DNA of 64,000 bases from Eubacterium sp. MSJ-21 (GTDB lineage Bacteria; Bacillota; Clostridia; Lachnospirales; Lachnospiraceae), in contig NZ_JAHLPZ010000001.1 of the NCBI RefSeq assembly GCF_018918185.1, positions 372,001 through 436,000 of the forward strand, in the 5' to 3' direction. The position numbers and the translations under genes are program-made. Below, one piece after another: positions 60,372 through 64,000 of the stretch. The stretch's first letter is position 1. Each line of letters starts with the position of its first letter. Below the pieces are notes generated by a model. The model worked only from the letters and a program-made list of their open reading frames with translations, had not been told where the DNA came from and made no database searches.

Positions 60372-61871
60372 ATGAAATTATCAGAAGTATTACAGGGACT
60401 TAAATTTGAGGTATTGCAGGGAAGCACCGGTATCTCATTTCACGATATCCGCAATGATTCAAGGAAAGTACAGCCGGGCGATCTGTTTTTCTGTATCTCC
60501 GGAGCGGTATCGGATGGACATAAATATGTACAGGATGTAGCCGAAAAAGGAGCTGCGGTTATCGTAGTGGAAAAGCCGGTTGCTGTGCCGGATACGGTCA
60601 CAGTCATCCGGGTGGAAAATACGCGGTATGCCATGGGTATGATCAGTTCCGCTTTTTATGGAAAGCCTTCTGAAAAGCTGAAGGTAATTGGACTGACCGG
60701 AACCAAAGGCAAGACGACAACAACTTATATGATTCGGGAGATGCTGGAGCGATCCGGAATTAAAACCGGACTGATCGGCACCATTGAGATTATGGATGGA
60801 AAGCAGCGGATTCCTGCGAACAATACAACACCAGAGTCTATGCTGTTACATAAATATCTGAGAGATATGGTGGATAATGGTTGTCAGGCGGTTGTAATGG
60901 AAGTATCCTCCCAGGGACTGATGCTTGATCGAGTGGCAGGTGTAGCCTTCGATTATGGTATCTTTACCAATTTGTCGAAAGATCATATCGGACCAAATGA
61001 ACATGCAAGCTTTGAGGAATATCGTGACTGGAAAGCAAAGCTGTTTACGCTCTGTAAGACAGGCATCTTTAATGTGGATGATGCAAATGCCGGTTATATG
61101 ATGGAACATGCAACCTGTGAGAAAGTGACCTATGGTGAACAGGCGGATGCCGATTACCGGGCACAGGACGTGGAGTTATACAGAGAAAAAGGTGTGCTTG
61201 GAATTCAGTACACTCTGTGTGGAAAACTGGAGGCAAAGATTGTAGTAGATCTGCCGGGAGAGTTTTCTGTCCATAATTCCCTGGCTGCAATCGCTGTTGC
61301 AGATCTGTTGCAGGTTTCAGTTGCGGATATTCAGAACATATTGAAAGAAGTGAAGGTGCGCGGACGTGTGGAAATGATCCCGATTTCGGATGCATTCACC
61401 CTGATGATCGATTATGCACACAATGCTATGGCACTTGAAAGTCTGCTTACAGCACTGCGTGCATATAATCCAAAACGTCTGATCCCTTTGTTTGGATGTG
61501 GAGGAAACCGGTCCAGAGACCGTCGGTTTGAGATGGGTGAGGTATCTGGAACTATGGCGGATTTTACAATTATTACAAGTGATAATCCAAGAGACGAGGA
61601 ACCGCTTGCGATTATGGACGATATTGAGACAGGCATGAAGAAGACAACGGGTGCATATGTGAAGATTGCAGATCGAAAAGAGGCAATCCGCTATGCAATC
61701 CTGCATGCAAAGGAAGGCGACGTGGTTGTGCTTGCAGGAAAAGGACATGAGGATTATCAGGAAATCCATGGAGTAAAGCACCATATGGATGAACGTGAAC
61801 TGATTTGTGAGATTTTGGAGGAAGAGGATGTCACAGACATATGCGGATATAATAATCGATATTTCGCATAG
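60372..61871 (+). CDS. murE: UDP-MurNAc-tripeptide synthetase, DAP type
   Basis: A 499-residue Mur ligase. ATP loop GLTGTKGKTTTTYM (Lys for the common Asn), NNTTPES, EVSSQGL, and the substrate motif SDNPRDEEP, which selects meso-diaminopimelate. It is located outside the dcw cluster, between rpoZ and priA. AGGTAAG-type ribosome site (GGAGGT) precedes the ATG. Its end overlaps the priA start by 44 bases. Confidence 0.92.
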   Translation: MKLSEVLQGLKFEVLQGSTGISFHDIRNDSRKVQPGDLFFCISGAVSDGHKYVQDVAEKGAAVIVVEKPVAVPDTVTVIRVENTRYAMGMISSAFYGKPSEKLKVIGLTGTKGKTTTTYMIREMLERSGIKTGLIGTIEIMDGKQRIPANNTTPESMLLHKYLRDMVDNGCQAVVMEVSSQGLMLDRVAGVAFDYGIFTNLSKDHIGPNEHASFEEYRDWKAKLFTLCKTGIFNVDDANAGYMMEHATCEKVTYGEQADADYRAQDVELYREKGVLGIQYTLCGKLEAKIVVDLPGEFSVHNSLAAIAVADLLQVSVADIQNILKEVKVRGRVEMIPISDAFTLMIDYAHNAMALESLLTALRAYNPKRLIPLFGCGGNRSRDRRFEMGEVSGTMADFTIITSDNPRDEEPLAIMDDIETGMKKTTGAYVKIADRKEAIRYAILHAKEGDVVVLAGKGHEDYQEIHGVKHHMDERELICEILEEEDVTDICGYNNRYFA

Positions 61872-63858
61872 TGCGATCGACCGGGTGTTTCAGTACCGGA
61901 TCGGGGAAGCACTGGAATCACAGGTACAGATTGGAAGTCTGGTAACGGTCCCGTTTGGGAAAGGAAACGCACGCCGGCATGGGTATGTGATCGGCATCAC
62001 AGAGACTCCTTCCTATGAGCCGGACAAGATCAAAGAGATTGTCGAAGTTCCGCAGAAAGGACTGCCGATCGAGGGAAAACTGATTCAGCTTGCCGCATGG
62101 ATGCGTGAGACGTATGGTACGACAATGAATCAGGCATTGCAGACGGTTATGCCGGTAAAACAGACGGTGCGTAAAACGGCACAGAAGATAGAAGAGACGG
62201 TGCTTTCTGATAAAAACTGGGAGTTTGTAACACTGAATGATGCGCAACAGGCGTTGGTGGATGCGTTTGCAGAGAATTATCAGAATGAAGTGCGAAAAAC
62301 ATATCTGCTGCACGGGATAACCGGCAGTGGAAAAACAGAGGTCTACATTCAGTGTATCAAAGAGGTCATACGGGATGGCGGACAGGCTATCGTATTGATT
62401 CCGGAAATATCGTTGACGTATCAGACACTCGCACGGTTTCGGAAGCATTTTGGCACGCGGGTTGCCTTTGTGAATTCCAAACAGAGCAAGGGAGAAAAAT
62501 ACGAGCAGTTCCGCAGGGCAAAAGAGGGCGAGGCCGATGTTGTAATCGGACCGAGATCAGCACTGTTCACACCATTTCCGAACCTGAAACTGATAGTGAT
62601 AGATGAGGAACATGACGCTGCGTTTAAGAGTGATCAGGCACCGAAATATCATGCACGGGATGTTGCAATCAAGCGTGCAGAGCTGGAGGAAGCCAGTGTG
62701 ATACTTGGCTCAGCGACACCGAGTGTGGAAAGCTATGCACAGGCTGAGACCGGGCGCTATGTATTATGGGAATTAAACAGCCGGCCGGATGGCGTGAAAG
62801 CACAGCAGATTGAAGTTGTCGATTTACGGGATGAGCTGCGAAAGGGAAACCGAAGCATCATCAGCCGGAGTCTGTATGCGAAGATACAGGACCGGCTTGC
62901 GAAGAAAGAACAAATGATGCTTTTTATCAACCGGCGTGGATTTAACAGCTTTGTATCGTGCCGGGCATGTGGAGAAGCAATCAAATGTCCAAAATGTGAT
63001 GTGGCACTGACGTATCATCAACAGACGATGCAGGCGCAAAGGCAGCTGGTGTGTCATTATTGCGGGTATTCGATGGCGATGCCGAAACAATGTCCGTCTT
63101 GCGGGTCCAATATGATCGCCGGGTTTGGAACAGGAACAGAGAAAGTCGAAGAAGAGATAAAAAAACTGTTTCCCGGGATTAAGACATTGCGTATGGATCG
63201 TGACACAACGATGCGGAAAGATGCCGGTGCCCGTATATTGAAGCAGTTTTCGGAAGGAAAGGCAGATATGCTGATCGGAACGCAGATGATCGTGAAGGGG
63301 CATGATTACAGCAATGTGACACTGGTCGGTGTAATACTGGCAGATCTGTCCCTGTATGCGAATGATTACCGGGCAGGTGAACGGACATTTGAACTGCTGA
63401 CACAGGCAGCAGGGCGCGCCGGCCGTGGTGATAAAGAGGGTTCGGTAGTGATCCAGACATACCAGCCGGAGCATTATGCGATTGCGGCGGCTGCGAATCA
63501 GGACTACAGGGCATTTTATGATATGGAGATGGCATACCGGCGGATGCTCCGGTATCCGCCGGTCTATGATATGCTGCAGGTTCTGCTGACAGGCGAGTCC
63601 AAAGGAAACGTGGAAAGCTATGCAGGAATCCTGAGCCGCGATTTAAAAGAGAAATTAAATACATTACAGTTTACACATACCAGGATCATTGGCCCGGGTG
63701 AAGCGGCAATCGGAAAAATCAACGACGAATACCGCTATGTGATTTATATTAAGGCACCGGGGCTTGGCGCGATCACCACGCTGCGTGACTATATTGACAC
63801 ATGTAGCTGCGAGGGTGTGACGATTACAGTAGATGTGAATCCGATGACGGTATGTTAA
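61828..63858 (+). CDS. priA: Primosomal helicase PriA
   Basis: A 676-residue DNA helicase for replication restart. N-terminal 3'-end-binding domain (about 1-100), Walker A HGITGSGKTEVY, DEEH box VIDEEHDAAFK, Zn-binding Cys pairs CRACGEAIKCPKC and CHYCGYSM-CPSCGS, and the RecG/PriA-type helicase motif IGTQMIVKGHDY. The ATG at 61828 is selected: GGAGGAAGAGG lies in front and the N-terminus is typical. The start lies 44 bases inside murE in another frame. Confidence 0.95.
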   Translation: MSQTYADIIIDISHSAIDRVFQYRIGEALESQVQIGSLVTVPFGKGNARRHGYVIGITETPSYEPDKIKEIVEVPQKGLPIEGKLIQLAAWMRETYGTTMNQALQTVMPVKQTVRKTAQKIEETVLSDKNWEFVTLNDAQQALVDAFAENYQNEVRKTYLLHGITGSGKTEVYIQCIKEVIRDGGQAIVLIPEISLTYQTLARFRKHFGTRVAFVNSKQSKGEKYEQFRRAKEGEADVVIGPRSALFTPFPNLKLIVIDEEHDAAFKSDQAPKYHARDVAIKRAELEEASVILGSATPSVESYAQAETGRYVLWELNSRPDGVKAQQIEVVDLRDELRKGNRSIISRSLYAKIQDRLAKKEQMMLFINRRGFNSFVSCRACGEAIKCPKCDVALTYHQQTMQAQRQLVCHYCGYSMAMPKQCPSCGSNMIAGFGTGTEKVEEEIKKLFPGIKTLRMDRDTTMRKDAGARILKQFSEGKADMLIGTQMIVKGHDYSNVTLVGVILADLSLYANDYRAGERTFELLTQAAGRAGRGDKEGSVVIQTYQPEHYAIAAAANQDYRAFYDMEMAYRRMLRYPPVYDMLQVLLTGESKGNVESYAGILSRDLKEKLNTLQFTHTRIIGPGEAAIGKINDEYRYVIYIKAPGLGAITTLRDYIDTCSCEGVTITVDVNPMTVC

Positions 63859-63889
63859 AACAGGCAATATAGAAAATATGGAGGGCGTT

Positions 63890-64000
63890 ATGGCAACAAG
63901 AAAAATACGTTTAGATGGTGATGATGTGTTGAGAAAGGTTTGTAAACCGATTGAGAAGATGACACCACGTTTGCAGACTTTGATTGACGATATGTATGAC
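63890..64000 (+). CDS. def: Peptide deformylase, N-terminal part (cut by the window end)
   Basis: The first 37 codons (MATRKIRLDGDDVLRKVCKP ...) match the N-terminus of peptide deformylase, which removes the formyl group from new proteins using a metal. GGAGGG precedes the ATG. The order priA-def is typical in Firmicutes. The catalytic motifs lie beyond the window. Confidence 0.85.
   Translation, partial: MATRKIRLDGDDVLRKVCKPIEKMTPRLQTLIDDMYD

Noticed and set aside
1-64000. tRNA, rRNA genes or known riboswitches
   Set aside because: No cloverleaf ends, rRNA segments or riboswitch aptamer motifs were recognised by eye; a covariance search was not possible.

Overview
The window looks like the chromosome of a gut commensal of the Lachnospiraceae (Clostridium cluster XIVa). 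The evidence is low to moderate GC, strong AGGAGG-type ribosome sites, a DAP-type MurE (DNPR motif), a division cluster of Firmicute type without ftsA, a bile salt hydrolase, agr-type peptide signalling and the gene order yicC-gmk-rpoZ-murE-priA-def. No rRNA, tRNA or CRISPR array was seen. Species cannot be decided from the sequence.

Layout. (1) 1-12.2 kb is a visibly AT-rich block of mobile character. It has an XRE regulator at the left edge, an orphan Tn916-type excisionase at the right edge, and two decayed copies of the same IS4-family transposase fragment as direct repeats at about 0.2-0.8 and 11.46-11.9 kb. The cargo between them is envelope-directed: bile salt hydrolase, small alarmone synthetase, two HKD phospholipase D/cardiolipin synthase proteins, a PgsA-like phosphatidyltransferase, a FUSC-type membrane protein and an OmpR-type two-component system, plus a citrate synthase-MarR pair. 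Two promoters in it share a 19-bp box that is probably bound by the response regulator. (2) 12.3-26.3 kb holds ychF, lgt and the dcw cluster (mraZ, rsmH, ftsL, two class B PBPs, mraY, murD, ftsW, divIB, ftsZ), with a readable MraZ operator and an internal terminator hairpin. (3) 26.3-30.2 kb has a two-FHA ABC transporter facing a lytic transglycosylase. (4) 30.2-37.8 kb is an agr-type quorum-sensing locus: agrB and agrD are divergent around a LytTR direct repeat, agrD is followed by a secreted 162-aa protein and an ABC exporter module, and agrC/agrA lie on the opposite strand at the far end. (5) 37.9-50.1 kb carries nnr, an orphan mazF, a CorC-like protein, yebC, a clostripain-like protease with a zinc ribbon and Q/Y/G-rich repeats, a moxR-DUF58 group and glgA. 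(6) 50.1-64 kb carries argH, a secreted transglutaminase-like protein, htpG under CIRCE, rqcH, yicC, gmk, rpoZ, murE, priA and the start of def.

The most unusual signal is a family of three intergenic elements (28.9, 50.5 and 52.3 kb). Each has a conserved core of about 90 bp inside a long locus-specific inverted repeat. The copies differ at paired positions in a compensating way and keep a GNRA-type loop, which points to a structured RNA or a hairpin mobile element. A fourth giant imperfect palindrome with an unrelated core lies at 56.3-56.6 kb. The second candidate system is the agr locus, in which peptide signalling appears wired to a secreted protein and its ABC module.
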